Part shown: positions 37,275-45,929 of the stretch, piece after piece | Numbering within the stretch: position 1 is the first letter of the stretch | Layout of the letters: the number at the start of each line of letters is the position of its first letter | Assembly: GCA_021324045.1 (NCBI GenBank) | Contig: JAJPJV010000035.1 | Coordinates: 1 to 64,000 of the forward strand | Reading direction: 5' to 3' | Source: Actinomycetota bacterium | GTDB lineage: Bacteria > Actinomycetota > Acidimicrobiia > Acidimicrobiales > RAAP-2 | DNA: 64,000 nt | Position numbers and translations under genes: made by a program | The notes under the pieces: model-generated | Databases searched by the model: none | Told to the model about the DNA's origin: nothing | The model's input: only the letters and a program-made list of their open reading frames with translations

Positions 37275-37946
37275 TCACGGGTGGGGAATGGTGGTGGTCG
37301 TCGTCGTGGTCGTCGTGGTCGTCGTGGTCGTCGTCGTCGTGGTCGTCGTGGATGCGACCGGCAACGAAGAAGTCGTCGGTGTTGCCTGCGCCGGCACAGT
37401 CGTCGTCGATCTCGGTGCCATCGTCGGTTGGGTCGTTGTGGTTGGCGGCGCGACTTGTGCGGGGGGACTTTGGGGAGGGGCAAGGGTAAAGCCCCCCTGG
37501 ACGTGGGTTGCACCGACAGAGTTCGCCAGAGTGGTCCCAGTCAGCGACTCGATCGCGGTCACGATCCCGATTGCAAGCCCGAAGGTCCCGATCACGCCGA
37601 CCAGGATCGGCCAGCGCCGAGGGAGTTTCGCGGTCCAGCTCTTTGGGGCACCCCTCGGGCGACGGGGCCTTTGGCCCCGGAGCTTGCGGAGGTTCTCATG
37701 GGTCCGGCGGATCGACGCTGCGTACAGCGCACTCGCGACGGTGGCGATCACACTGGCAAGCGCCGTGCCGACGATGGTCCCGGCCACCCCGAAGAACGAC
37801 GCGACGACCGCGGCCGACACCGAAGCGAGTGCCGACGCGACCACTTGCACCGGGCTTACGCTCAGCCCTGGACGTTGCTGCTCGGCCTCAGACTTCGCAC
37901 GCCTGTGCCGTGGGCCAGCAGCCGTGGGGGTATCGGGGTCGCTCAC
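37275..37946 (-). CDS. Membrane protein with threonine-rich C-terminus
   Basis: 223 residues, not assigned to a known family. There is a charged N-terminus (about 1-30), a long Ala/Val-rich hydrophobic stretch (about 34-80) that could form one or two membrane helices, a basic loop (RKLRGQRPRRPRG) and a second helix (ILVGVIGTFGLAIGIVTAI). The C-terminal half is Pro/Thr/Gln-rich and ends with 20 consecutive threonines followed by IPHP. The tail is probably outside the membrane and could be glycosylated or span the wall; that is inference. GTG start. The coding strand is preferred because the opposite frame gives only poly-Val nonsense. Confidence 0.6.
   Translation of the reverse strand: MSDPDTPTAAGPRHRRAKSEAEQQRPGLSVSPVQVVASALASVSAAVVASFFGVAGTIVGTALASVIATVASALYAASIRRTHENLRKLRGQRPRRPRGAPKSWTAKLPRRWPILVGVIGTFGLAIGIVTAIESLTGTTLANSVGATHVQGGFTLAPPQSPPAQVAPPTTTTQPTMAPRSTTTVPAQATPTTSSLPVASTTTTTTTTTTTTTTTTTTTTIPHP
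37290..37349. repeat. 60-bp GGT/CGT triplet tract encoding 20 threonines
   Basis: Twenty in-frame triplets of GGT or CGT (ACC/ACG on the coding strand) without interruption. The mixed codons make it an imperfect microsatellite that could still change in length by slippage. Confidence 0.9.
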
Positions 37947-38223
37947 AGTTGAGGCGACGGCTCTACCAGAGGGTTCCGCTCGCTGGAGGAGTCACTTTCA
38001 TGCATGGCAGTGCCCAAGGGCCCCGGACAGAAATCCCGAGCACTGAGCGGGACCGGACACCGCTTCGACCGTACCAGAGGCTCCGTCGGCACTGCTGTCG
38101 CCGTCGAGCCTCCTCGGCCGAGCCTGTTGCTCGGCTCGCTACCTTCAAAAGTTTTGCATAGATTTTCCCGCATTCGCCCGGGATGCCCACGAAGCTCCCC
38201 CTCACGAGGAGGTCATCTGTCCC

Positions 38224-39813
38224 ATGGTGCGAGTTCCAGAGGTCCCCTATGAGCCCACCATGCCAGCCGTGGTCCGCCGCGCGGCAAAGGAGTTCGGTGA
38301 CGAGGACTTCATCGTCCTCCCGGACCGGCGGATTTCGTTCCGCGAGGCCGAGCAGGCCTCCCGAAGGCTTGCAAAGGAGCTGCTCGCCGCTGGCGTCGGG
38401 AAGGGAACCCGGGTCGGTATCCACCTGGTCACTGGCCCCGAATGGGCGGTCGCATTCATCGCGGCGGCACGCATTGGCGCCTTGACGATGCCCTTCAGCA
38501 CTATCTACCGACCGGCTGAGTTGCGCAGGGCGATGCAGATCGGCGACGTTGCCCTTTTGTTGACCTCTTCGACGATGCTTGGCAAGGATCACGCGGCGTT
38601 CCTTGAAGAGTCGATTCCCGGGCTTGCATCCGCCGACGGGAGCCCCTTACGTGTGGTTGAACTCCCCTACCTCCGGTCGGTCTGGTTGCTCGGCCAGTCT
38701 CAGCGGCCATGGGCGAGGCCCTTCGCCGTGACCCCTGAGGACGCCGATGCCGAGGTCGATGGCATCGACGACGCGTTCTTGGAGGCTGTCGAAGCAGCCG
38801 TGACCCCCGCGGACCTGCTCACGGTGGTATTCACGTCCGGCACGACGGCCGATCCGAAGGGGGTGATCCACACCCACGGTGCCACGCTCCGCAAGACCGC
38901 ACCCGTCGCGAACGCCGGTCTCGACACGACCTTCCCTGGCCGCGTCCTCAACTTCATGCCCTTCTTCTGGATCGGCGGCCTCCAGAACGTCGTCGGTGCA
39001 CTCCAGAGTGGCGCCGCGGTGCTCAGTCTCGAGCGCCTCGACGCCGAAGCCGCCATCGAGCTCGCGCAACGCGAACGAGCGACGAGTTTCAACGGCAACC
39101 TGACGACGTTGACCTCCCTGTTCGGATCGCCCGATGGTTCAAGCCTCGGTCTGAGCTCACTGCGCCCCTTGCCCAAGCGACCGTGGGACGGCGGGCCGAG
39201 CAGCAAGGGCGAACCTCCGACCGCCCTAGGCATGACGGAGACGATGGGCGGCTGGGCAGGCGTAGACGGGTTCGATTGTCGGGTCATTGACCCCGAGACC
39301 GGCCGCGAGCTCCCTGAAGGTGATGAAGGAGAGTTCTACGTTCGAGGCTACAGCCTCATGCAGGGGCTGTATAAGAGAGAGCGCGAGGAGGTCTTTACCC
39401 CAGACGGTTTCTACGCCACCGGCGACCTCGGTTACCTGGAGAACGGCCTCGTGTACTTCCACGGTCGGCTGACCGAGATGATCAAGACGAAGGGGGCGAA
39501 CGTCGCCCCTCCCGAAGTCGAGGCTGTGCTCAATTCCTTCCCCGAGGTTCGGGTCTCCTTCGTGGTTGGCCTACCCCATGAGGACTACGGTCAGGAAGTG
39601 GCGGCAGCAATCGTCCCCGAGGAGGGACACAGCATCGACGTCGACCGACTGCTTGCGGAAGCACGAAAGCAGATCTCACCATTCAAGGTTCCTACCGTTG
39701 TTGCGATCGTCGCGGAGGAAGACATCCCGTTCCTGTCAAGCAGCAAGGCGGACAAACGGGCGATCGCGGCCATGCTCGCCCGACATCGCGAGCAACTTCG
39801 CGCGAAGGCATGA
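38224..39813 (+). CDS. Acyl-CoA synthetase / AMP-dependent ligase
   Basis: A 529-residue adenylate-forming enzyme that activates a carboxylic acid as its CoA thioester. The ATP-binding P-loop is FTSGTTADPKGVIHTHG, A5 is ALGMTETMGG, A7 is YATGDLGYLENGLVYFHGR, A8 is TEMIKTKGANVAPPEVE, and the catalytic Lys is in SSSKADKRA. The stretch between SSLRPL and GMTET is short and Pro/Gly-rich (PKRPWDGGPSSKGEPPTA) compared with relatives and may hold a small deletion. ATG with GAGGAGG about 12 bases upstream. It is the first gene of the catabolic island; the substrate is unknown. Confidence 0.9.
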   Translation: MVRVPEVPYEPTMPAVVRRAAKEFGDEDFIVLPDRRISFREAEQASRRLAKELLAAGVGKGTRVGIHLVTGPEWAVAFIAAARIGALTMPFSTIYRPAELRRAMQIGDVALLLTSSTMLGKDHAAFLEESIPGLASADGSPLRVVELPYLRSVWLLGQSQRPWARPFAVTPEDADAEVDGIDDAFLEAVEAAVTPADLLTVVFTSGTTADPKGVIHTHGATLRKTAPVANAGLDTTFPGRVLNFMPFFWIGGLQNVVGALQSGAAVLSLERLDAEAAIELAQRERATSFNGNLTTLTSLFGSPDGSSLGLSSLRPLPKRPWDGGPSSKGEPPTALGMTETMGGWAGVDGFDCRVIDPETGRELPEGDEGEFYVRGYSLMQGLYKREREEVFTPDGFYATGDLGYLENGLVYFHGRLTEMIKTKGANVAPPEVEAVLNSFPEVRVSFVVGLPHEDYGQEVAAAIVPEEGHSIDVDRLLAEARKQISPFKVPTVVAIVAEEDIPFLSSSKADKRAIAAMLARHREQLRAKA

Positions 39814-39935
39814 GCACCAGGGATCAGCGTGGCTCGACAGGTCGTGCCTCCTGTGAGCGCTCTGACGCCGGCAGCGGGAACTGAGGCGCCAATGATGCAT
39901 GCCAACGACCTGGCACCGTCCTCGATCGGCTCCCC

Positions 39936-41183
39936 ATGGAACGACTAAGCCCCGCCCAGGCGATCGACCGTATCCCCAACGGAAGCTGTGTGGTCGCATC
40001 CCCTGCCTGCGGTACGCCGACAACCCTCACGACCGCTCTAGCTGACCGTTGCGCAGGTCGACAGCTGACGTTGTGGACCGGGCTGCTCTTCGCCCACGAG
40101 GCGGTGGCCGATGCCGTCAAGCGCGGGGACCTACGCTACGGCACCTGGCACGTCACTGCAGCGCTTGAACCATTGCTCGCCGAGCAGCGCATTTCCTACG
40201 TGCCCATGCGCGCCTTGCGGGTCCCGGTCTTCCTGGCCTCGCTCGCCCCGGTTGTGGCCCTCGTGCGGGTAACCCCACCGGACCGTCATGGTTGGTGCAG
40301 CCTCGGTCCTTCCGTGAGCTACGTCTCTGCCGCGCTTGACTGCGCGAACCTCCGGATCGCTGAAGTCGACCCGGCATTGCCACGAACCTGGGGTCAGTCG
40401 GTCGTTCATGCGTCGGAGTTCGACATTTTCGTCGATACCAGCGAGACATTGCCCGTGTACGAAGCGGGGAAGCCCAACCCCGTCAGCAAAGCGATCGCGG
40501 CGCACATCATCGAGCTCCTCCCGGAACGAGCTCTGCTCCAACTCGGGATCGGTGCTGTTCCCGAAGCGCTGGTCTCCGCGCTCGGGGACGCGGGCATGCG
40601 CAAGTTGCGATTCGTCGGCATGGGGTCGGACGGAATGGTCGAGCTCGCTGCGCGCGGCCTCCTCGATTGCCGTCATGTCGAGGGTCTTCCACCTGTTGCG
40701 GCACCGGACCTCCTCGGAACCCAGACGCTGATGGACTGGGCGGACGACAACCCGTCGGTCGGCGTCTTCCCTTCTACGTTCGTGCAGAACCCGGTCGCGC
40801 TCGCCACGCAGGAACGCCTCGTCTCGATCAACTCGGCCGTCGAGGTCGACTTGGCGGGCCAAGTCAACTCGGAGCGCATTGGCGGCCGGCAGATCTCGGG
40901 CATCGGCGGCAGCATCGACTTCGTTGAAGCAGCGACCTACTCCAGGGAGGGTCTTCGGATCATTGCCCTGCCATCAACCGCAGCGAATGGCTCCGCATCG
41001 CGAATCGTCCCCCGGCTCGGGGAACGATCGACGGTCACCATTCCCGGTGCTCTCGTCGATGTCGTCGTCACCGAGCACGGCGTGGCACGCCTCGAGGGAA
41101 AGAGTGTTCAGGAGCGCGCGGAGGCACTCATCTCGATCGCTGCTCCTGAACACCGAGATCAGCTCTCGGCAGCGCTCCGATGA
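39936..41183 (+). CDS. Acetyl-CoA hydrolase/4-hydroxybutyrate CoA-transferase family protein
   Basis: A 415-residue family I-type CoA-transferase. It shows TAALEPLLAEQRISYVPMRA, the C-terminal block SINSAVEVDLAGQVNSERIG, GIGGSIDFVEAA, and TIPGALVDVVVTEHGVARL. In AbfT-like enzymes the catalytic Glu sits in a GIHTEM-type motif before SDG. Here the matching place reads RFVGMGSDGMVEL, three residues shorter and without Glu, so activity by the usual mechanism is uncertain. It lies 122 bases after the acyl-CoA synthetase and 87 bases before the lyase gene. Confidence 0.82.
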   Translation: MERLSPAQAIDRIPNGSCVVASPACGTPTTLTTALADRCAGRQLTLWTGLLFAHEAVADAVKRGDLRYGTWHVTAALEPLLAEQRISYVPMRALRVPVFLASLAPVVALVRVTPPDRHGWCSLGPSVSYVSAALDCANLRIAEVDPALPRTWGQSVVHASEFDIFVDTSETLPVYEAGKPNPVSKAIAAHIIELLPERALLQLGIGAVPEALVSALGDAGMRKLRFVGMGSDGMVELAARGLLDCRHVEGLPPVAAPDLLGTQTLMDWADDNPSVGVFPSTFVQNPVALATQERLVSINSAVEVDLAGQVNSERIGGRQISGIGGSIDFVEAATYSREGLRIIALPSTAANGSASRIVPRLGERSTVTIPGALVDVVVTEHGVARLEGKSVQERAEALISIAAPEHRDQLSAALR

Positions 41184-41270
41184 GTCGGCACCACCTGTGC
41201 CATCACGCCACGCTCCGCCCGCGTTCGGGTCGACAATCGCTGGACGAGTGGCACGTGGGAAGGAGGGACC

Positions 41271-42212
41271 GTGATCGAACCAGACATCTACCCGGCGCCA
41301 TGGAGCCCCGAACAGGTCACTGTCTATGAGGTCGGACCGCGCGACGGCCTACAAAACGAGAGCCGTTCACTCGACGTCGGCGTGAAAGCTGCCTTTATCG
41401 AGCGCCTGATCGCTGCGGGAGTTCGCGCGATCGAGCTCACCTCGATGGTCCGGCCGGACCGTGTCCCGCAGCTTGCCGATGCAGAGGCCCTCCTCCAACG
41501 CCTACGTCTTCCCTCAGACGTCCGTGCAGTCGTGCTCGTGCCGAACCGGCGCGGCCTCGAGCGAGCGATGGCTTTCGGGGTCCGCGAGATCGCGATCTTC
41601 GCGAGCGCGACGGAAACCTTCTCGCATCGCAATCTTGGGCGTTCCATTGACGACGCCTTCCGCATGTTCGAGCCCGTGGTCAGCGATGCGAACGAGGCAA
41701 AGATCACCGTACGCGCTTACGTCTCGATGTGTTTCGGCGACCCGTGGGAGGGGAAGGTTCCAATCTCTCGCGTCGTCGCCGCCAGTCGTCGCCTGCTCGA
41801 CCTCGGCTGCCATGAGCTCTCGATCGGCGACACGATCGGCACGGGCACACCGGGACACGTTCGAGCGCTCATCGACGCTCTCGTGGACGAGGGGGTGAAG
41901 ACCGAACAGCTCGCCGTCCACTTCCATGACACCTATGGCCAGGCGCTCGCGAATACCGCCGCTGCCCTCCAGATGGGCGTTCGCACCGTTGACAGCGCTG
42001 CCGGCGGCCTCGGCGGATGCCCCTTCGCGAGGAGTGCGACGGGCAACCTCGCGACCGAAGAGCTCCTCTGGGAGCTCCACGGGCTCGGCGTCGACACCGG
42101 CATCGACCTCGTGGAGCTCGCTCGGACGAGCGAATGGCTCGCAGCCGAGCTCGGGCGGCCGAGCCCCTCACGAGCCGTTCGCGCCATCGCCTCCCGCCTG
42201 GCCGAGAGTTGA
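41271..42212 (+). CDS. Hydroxymethylglutaryl-CoA lyase-like enzyme
   Basis: A 313-residue DRE-TIM (HMGL-like) metallolyase that would cleave a 3-hydroxy-3-methylacyl-CoA into acetyl-CoA and a keto product. VYEVGPRDGLQNE holds the metal and catalytic Arg/Asp, HFHDTYGQALAN holds metal-binding His, and GLGGCPFARSATGN is the HMG-CoA lyase signature with the catalytic Cys. GTG 41271 has AGGAGGG 3-4 bases upstream. With the CoA-transferase it would serve leucine-type or branched terpenoid catabolism. Confidence 0.92.
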   Translation: MIEPDIYPAPWSPEQVTVYEVGPRDGLQNESRSLDVGVKAAFIERLIAAGVRAIELTSMVRPDRVPQLADAEALLQRLRLPSDVRAVVLVPNRRGLERAMAFGVREIAIFASATETFSHRNLGRSIDDAFRMFEPVVSDANEAKITVRAYVSMCFGDPWEGKVPISRVVAASRRLLDLGCHELSIGDTIGTGTPGHVRALIDALVDEGVKTEQLAVHFHDTYGQALANTAAALQMGVRTVDSAAGGLGGCPFARSATGNLATEELLWELHGLGVDTGIDLVELARTSEWLAAELGRPSPSRAVRAIASRLAES

Positions 42213-42243
42213 GCGACCTGCCACACCAGCAGGTCCGCTTCGC

Positions 42244-43419
42244 TCAAAGGCGGTAGAGCTTCCGCGCGTTCTCGCCGAGGATCTTCCGACGAGCAGCTTC
42301 GCTCAGGACGGAGAGCTTCCCCTCGACCGATTGGAGCGGGTTGGGGTACAGACAGGTGGGATGGGGGAAATCCGTCTCGAACAGGATCCGATCCTCGCCG
42401 ACGGTATTGACGAGGTCACTCAGACGGTTGAAGTTGTTCTCGAACCAGAACGTCGCGTAGATGTTCGACTTGAAGTACTCCGACGGCTTCCTCTTCATCT
42501 GCCTCAGGTCGTCGGGGGCGTTCTCCGACATCTCGTAGTCGAGCGTCTCGAGGATGAACGGGATCCATCCACACCCGCTTTCGACGGAGACCATCTGAAG
42601 CTCGGGGTAGCGATCGAATACCCGGGAGAGGATCATGTTCACGACCACCCGCGCGTTCCCAATGAACAGCAGGGTGCCGCCGATCGCGAGCTGAGTGTTG
42701 ATTGGATGCGACGCCCATGGGTACTTCCCGTAGAAGCCCATTCCCGTCACGCTCGCCCCGATGTGGAAGTGAACGGGAAGCTGGTGCTCGACGAGCGTCG
42801 CCCAGAAGGGATCCCATTGGGGGCTGGCGAGGTCCGGAGCCCCCAGGTCCTGCGGGTCTGAGGTCATGTTCACGCCCCTTGCACCGAGCCCGGCAACCCG
42901 CTTTGCCTCTGCGACACATGCCTCGATGCTCCATGCAGGCATCAGTGGCAACGGCAGGAGTCGGTTGTTGGATTCAGCCTGGATCCGGGCCTGGGCGTCG
43001 TTGTAGAGCTCGATGGTGAAGCGTCGCAATGCTTCGTCGTCGACGCAAGCCAGGTCCTGGCCGCCAAGGCCGATCGAGCTGGGGTAGATGACCTGGGCAT
43101 CGATGCCAAACGCGTCCATGACCTCGAGCCGTACCTTGGGGTCATAGGCGCCAACGTGGAGATCCTCGATCGACCAATCCTGGATTGCAGAACCTGAGGC
43201 CTTGCTCCCGTCGCGGGCAACGACGCCGGACGCGTAGAAACGACCCATGACGTGACCATCGAACACCCACGTCGGCACCCCGTCGATCTCTTCGACACGG
43301 GGTACCCGATCCTTGTACTTGGGGGGCGCCAGGCGCCTGAAGAACTCGGGGTGCTCGGTCCAGTGCGAGTCGGCGTCGACGATGTAGGGCTTTTCCTCGA
43401 GGACTGCGGTCTCTGTCAT
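42244..43419 (-). CDS. Amidohydrolase family 2 (ACMSD-like) protein
   Basis: A 391-residue metal-dependent hydrolase/decarboxylase. YIVDADSHWTEHPEFF gives an atypical DxDxH-type metal site, HFHIG the next His, and RILFETDFPHPTC the catalytic Asp. The family includes aminocarboxymuconate-semialdehyde decarboxylase and gamma-resorcylate decarboxylase; many relatives in catabolic clusters have unknown substrates. ATG 43419 and GTG 43422 are both possible. It is divergent from the alpha/beta hydrolase gene across an AT-rich 66-base gap (TTGCAAATTTACAATATTGC), a likely shared control region. Confidence 0.85.
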   Translation of the reverse strand: MTETAVLEEKPYIVDADSHWTEHPEFFRRLAPPKYKDRVPRVEEIDGVPTWVFDGHVMGRFYASGVVARDGSKASGSAIQDWSIEDLHVGAYDPKVRLEVMDAFGIDAQVIYPSSIGLGGQDLACVDDEALRRFTIELYNDAQARIQAESNNRLLPLPLMPAWSIEACVAEAKRVAGLGARGVNMTSDPQDLGAPDLASPQWDPFWATLVEHQLPVHFHIGASVTGMGFYGKYPWASHPINTQLAIGGTLLFIGNARVVVNMILSRVFDRYPELQMVSVESGCGWIPFILETLDYEMSENAPDDLRQMKRKPSEYFKSNIYATFWFENNFNRLSDLVNTVGEDRILFETDFPHPTCLYPNPLQSVEGKLSVLSEAARRKILGENARKLYRL

Positions 43420-43485
43420 CACTTTGCAAATTTACAATATTGCGCTCCACTCAGCCAGGGGCCGTACCGGCTAGCCTTCAAGCCC

Positions 43486-44355
43486 ATGGCGACCGTGACA
43501 GTCAACGGGTTGAGGCTCGGTTACGAGCTCGTTGGGACCTCCGGCCGACCCTGGGTCATCACCCCGGGTGGTCGTTACACGAAGGAAGAGCCCGGGGTCC
43601 GTGAGCTCGCCGAGGAAATCGCTGCGGCAGGGAACCGTGTCCTGATCTGGGACCGCCCCAACTGCGGCGAGTCGGATGTATGCTTCGAGGGCCCGACCGA
43701 ATCCGACATGCAGGCAGATGCGCTGGCGGGCCTGCTCCAGGCTCTCGACCTCGCCCCAGCGGTGATCATGGGCGGTTCTGGCGGCGCCCGCGTCTCCCTC
43801 CTCGCCGCTGCCAAGCACCCTGAGGTCGCCTCCGGACTCGCTGTCCTTTGGATCAGCGGCGGTGCGTTCGGCCTCATGACCCTCGCCGTCCACTATTGCG
43901 GCGGTTCGTTGTCAACCGCTTGGACCCAGGGCATGGAAGCCGTCGCTGCGCTCCCTGAGTGGGCAGAGGTCGTCGAACGGAACCCGAGGAATCGGCAGCG
44001 GTTCTTGGACCAGGACCGGAAGCGATTCATCGAGACGATGGAGCGCTGGATGCTCGCGTACTACCCGCGGGCCGGAGAGGTCGTGCCTGGCCTCTCCGAC
44101 GAGGAAGCCCGCTCGATCAAGGTGCCCACCCTCGTGTTCCGGAGTGGGGAGAGCGACGCGTACCACACCCGAGCAACCTCCGAAGCCGTTGCCGCCCTCA
44201 TCCCCAACGCCCGCCTCGTCGAGCCGCCCTGGCCGGACACCGAATGGTACGACGGGCAGGTCCGGCGCGCGCATGGCGAACAGCATGGACCCTTCGAGCG
44301 CTGGCCACTGCTCGCTCCACAACTCCTGGCCTGGGCAAACGAGGTCTTCGGCTGA
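43486..44355 (+). CDS. Alpha/beta hydrolase
   Basis: A 289-residue alpha/beta-fold hydrolase like enol-lactonases and meta-cleavage product hydrolases. The nucleophile elbow is IMGGSGGARVSLL (Ser in GxSxG), the oxyanion region is VITPGGRYTKEE, and strand 4 reads RVLIWDRPNCGESDV. The acid is probably in RSGESDAYHT and the His near HGEQHGPFE. ATG 43486 begins the fold; the open frame before it is antisense to the amidohydrolase gene. The substrate is unknown; a cleavage step in ring breakdown is plausible. Confidence 0.87.
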   Translation: MATVTVNGLRLGYELVGTSGRPWVITPGGRYTKEEPGVRELAEEIAAAGNRVLIWDRPNCGESDVCFEGPTESDMQADALAGLLQALDLAPAVIMGGSGGARVSLLAAAKHPEVASGLAVLWISGGAFGLMTLAVHYCGGSLSTAWTQGMEAVAALPEWAEVVERNPRNRQRFLDQDRKRFIETMERWMLAYYPRAGEVVPGLSDEEARSIKVPTLVFRSGESDAYHTRATSEAVAALIPNARLVEPPWPDTEWYDGQVRRAHGEQHGPFERWPLLAPQLLAWANEVFG

Positions 44356-44392
44356 GACGGCGAGCCTCGAGCCATCGAGATGAAGCGGGCGA

Positions 44393-44806
44393 CTAGTGAC
44401 CGTCCCCGTGGGTGAGTTGCTGGAGCACGGCGAGCGCATTCGACTCGCCCCACGTCTCCGCCACCTTGCCGTCACGGACTCGGTTGATCTGGACGACATG
44501 GATGGCGGTCGTCTTCCCTGCCGTCGGGAAACCCATAAAGTCTTCGTTGTGCCTCGTCGTGATCGTGTACCGGGTCGCGACGAGATCGTCTTCGCCAAAG
44601 GACTGATGGATCTCAGCGGTCACGTTGCCGCGCGCCAAGACATCCGCGATGGACTGCCTGTATCCGGCCCTCCCTGGCTGCTGCCCGGGAAGGGGGTGAT
44701 GGTCGACATGGTCCTCGGCGACGAGTTCGTCGATCACGCTAAGATCCCGTTGGTTGTATTGCCGCAGCAAAAGCTCTGTCACCACACGGCAATTCGGGTT
44801 GGTCAC
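44393..44806 (-). CDS. SnoaL-like/ester cyclase family protein
   Basis: A 137-residue cone-fold (NTF2-like) protein. VTELLLRQYNQRDLSVIDEL, VAEDHVDHHPLPGQQPGRAG and FMGFPTAGKTTAIHVVQINR match the SnoaL-like ester cyclase group. GTG 44806 has AAGGGGG 6 bases upstream; the 17 upstream residues are probably not translated. The active chemistry is not predictable. It converges on the alpha/beta hydrolase gene and is divergent from the GntR gene. Confidence 0.82.
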   Translation of the reverse strand: MTNPNCRVVTELLLRQYNQRDLSVIDELVAEDHVDHHPLPGQQPGRAGYRQSIADVLARGNVTAEIHQSFGEDDLVATRYTITTRHNEDFMGFPTAGKTTAIHVVQINRVRDGKVAETWGESNALAVLQQLTHGDGH

Positions 44807-44934
44807 GAGTGCCCCCTTGACGCGAGACGAGCGTGCCTTCGACCAGAGCGAAGACACTTCAGGACGCAGCCGTTGAACGCCACCTTAGGTCATCGTTGGT
44901 CAATCCCTCAAAGTACTCGCGAGAGACGTGAACC

Positions 44935-45732
44935 GTGAGTGACCAGCCAATCCCGCTGGCGGACCGCCGCGTTCGCGTGGCGAGGGTCGCCGATGTCGTC
45001 GCCGATCGGATCCGCGAGCTCATCGTCTCCGGCGAGCTCGCCGATGGCGACCGTCTCCCGCGTCTGGACGTCCTGCTCGAGGAATTCGGCGTCAGCGGAC
45101 CGTCCATGCGAGAAGCGCTGCGCATGCTCGAGTCCGAAGGTCTCATCACTGTCCAACGCGGCAGCGTCGGCGGTGCGGTCGTTCACCGTCCGGACGCCCG
45201 CACTGCGGCGTACATCGTCGCATTGGTCTTGCGCAGCCGAAACACCGAGCTTCGGGACGTCTTCGAGGCAATGTCGCTCCTCGAACCCATTTGCGCCATG
45301 CTCTGCGCCCGTCGCCCCGACCGCAAGCGGACCGTCGTCCGCGAGCTTCGCATGCACAATGCGGCCTCCCGCCGGCTTATCTCCGGGGACGACCTCGCCT
45401 TCAATCAAGCGATGACCGCGTTCCATGAAACGTTGGTCCAGCAATGCGGGAGCAAGACATTGACCTTGCTCGCAGGGATCCTCGAATCGATCTGGCTGGT
45501 CAACGAACAGGCCTGGGCCCAAGGAGCCAGTCGACAGGGACCACTGCTCAGCAAGGAGCAGAAGCTCGAGCGTCTTGAGCACCATGAACGGATCTGCGAG
45601 CTGATCCGAGAGGGCAAGGACCGCGAGGTCGTCCAAGCGATGACCGACCACATCGAGGTTGAGTTCATCTACAGCGAGTGGGTAGACCCCGAGCAGCCAG
45701 TCGACGCGCAGGCGGTCCGACTGAGCCGCTGA
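44935..45732 (+). CDS. GntR-family regulator with FCD domain
   Basis: A 265-residue transcription regulator. The N-terminal winged HTH reads VVADRIRELIVSGELADGDR, LLEEFGVSGPSMREALRMLE and LITVQRGSVGGAVV; the C-terminal all-helical FCD ligand domain includes FHETLVQQCGSKTL and LEHHERICELIREGKDREVV. Members often sense a carboxylate or acyl-CoA. It is the only clear regulator gene in the island and likely controls neighbouring operons. The GTG start has no strong ribosome-binding site. Confidence 0.9.
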   Translation: MSDQPIPLADRRVRVARVADVVADRIRELIVSGELADGDRLPRLDVLLEEFGVSGPSMREALRMLESEGLITVQRGSVGGAVVHRPDARTAAYIVALVLRSRNTELRDVFEAMSLLEPICAMLCARRPDRKRTVVRELRMHNAASRRLISGDDLAFNQAMTAFHETLVQQCGSKTLTLLAGILESIWLVNEQAWAQGASRQGPLLSKEQKLERLEHHERICELIREGKDREVVQAMTDHIEVEFIYSEWVDPEQPVDAQAVRLSR

Positions 45733-45929
45733 GAGAAGGCGGATCGCCAACTTCGCCGTCGATCCGAGACGGTCGGATCCACGACCACCGAGCGACCGAG
45801 CCGGAACGCAGGCTTGGTCCTCGAGGCCTCCCTCGGGCCGGGCCCTCTTGCAACCGCCCCCAGCCTGGCCTCGATTGCGCCAAAACCCCGAAGTAATGTT
45901 AATTGTTTGAAAGAAAGGGAGGGTGTCGC

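Noticed and set aside
37260-37360. Triplet tract as a CRISPR or tandem-repeat array
   Set aside because: Unit is 3 bp with no spacers; it encodes poly-Thr in a protein frame.
37267-38046. Plus-strand poly-Val frame over the Thr-rich gene
   Set aside because: Low-complexity shadow; the minus frame has membrane helices and a normal composition.
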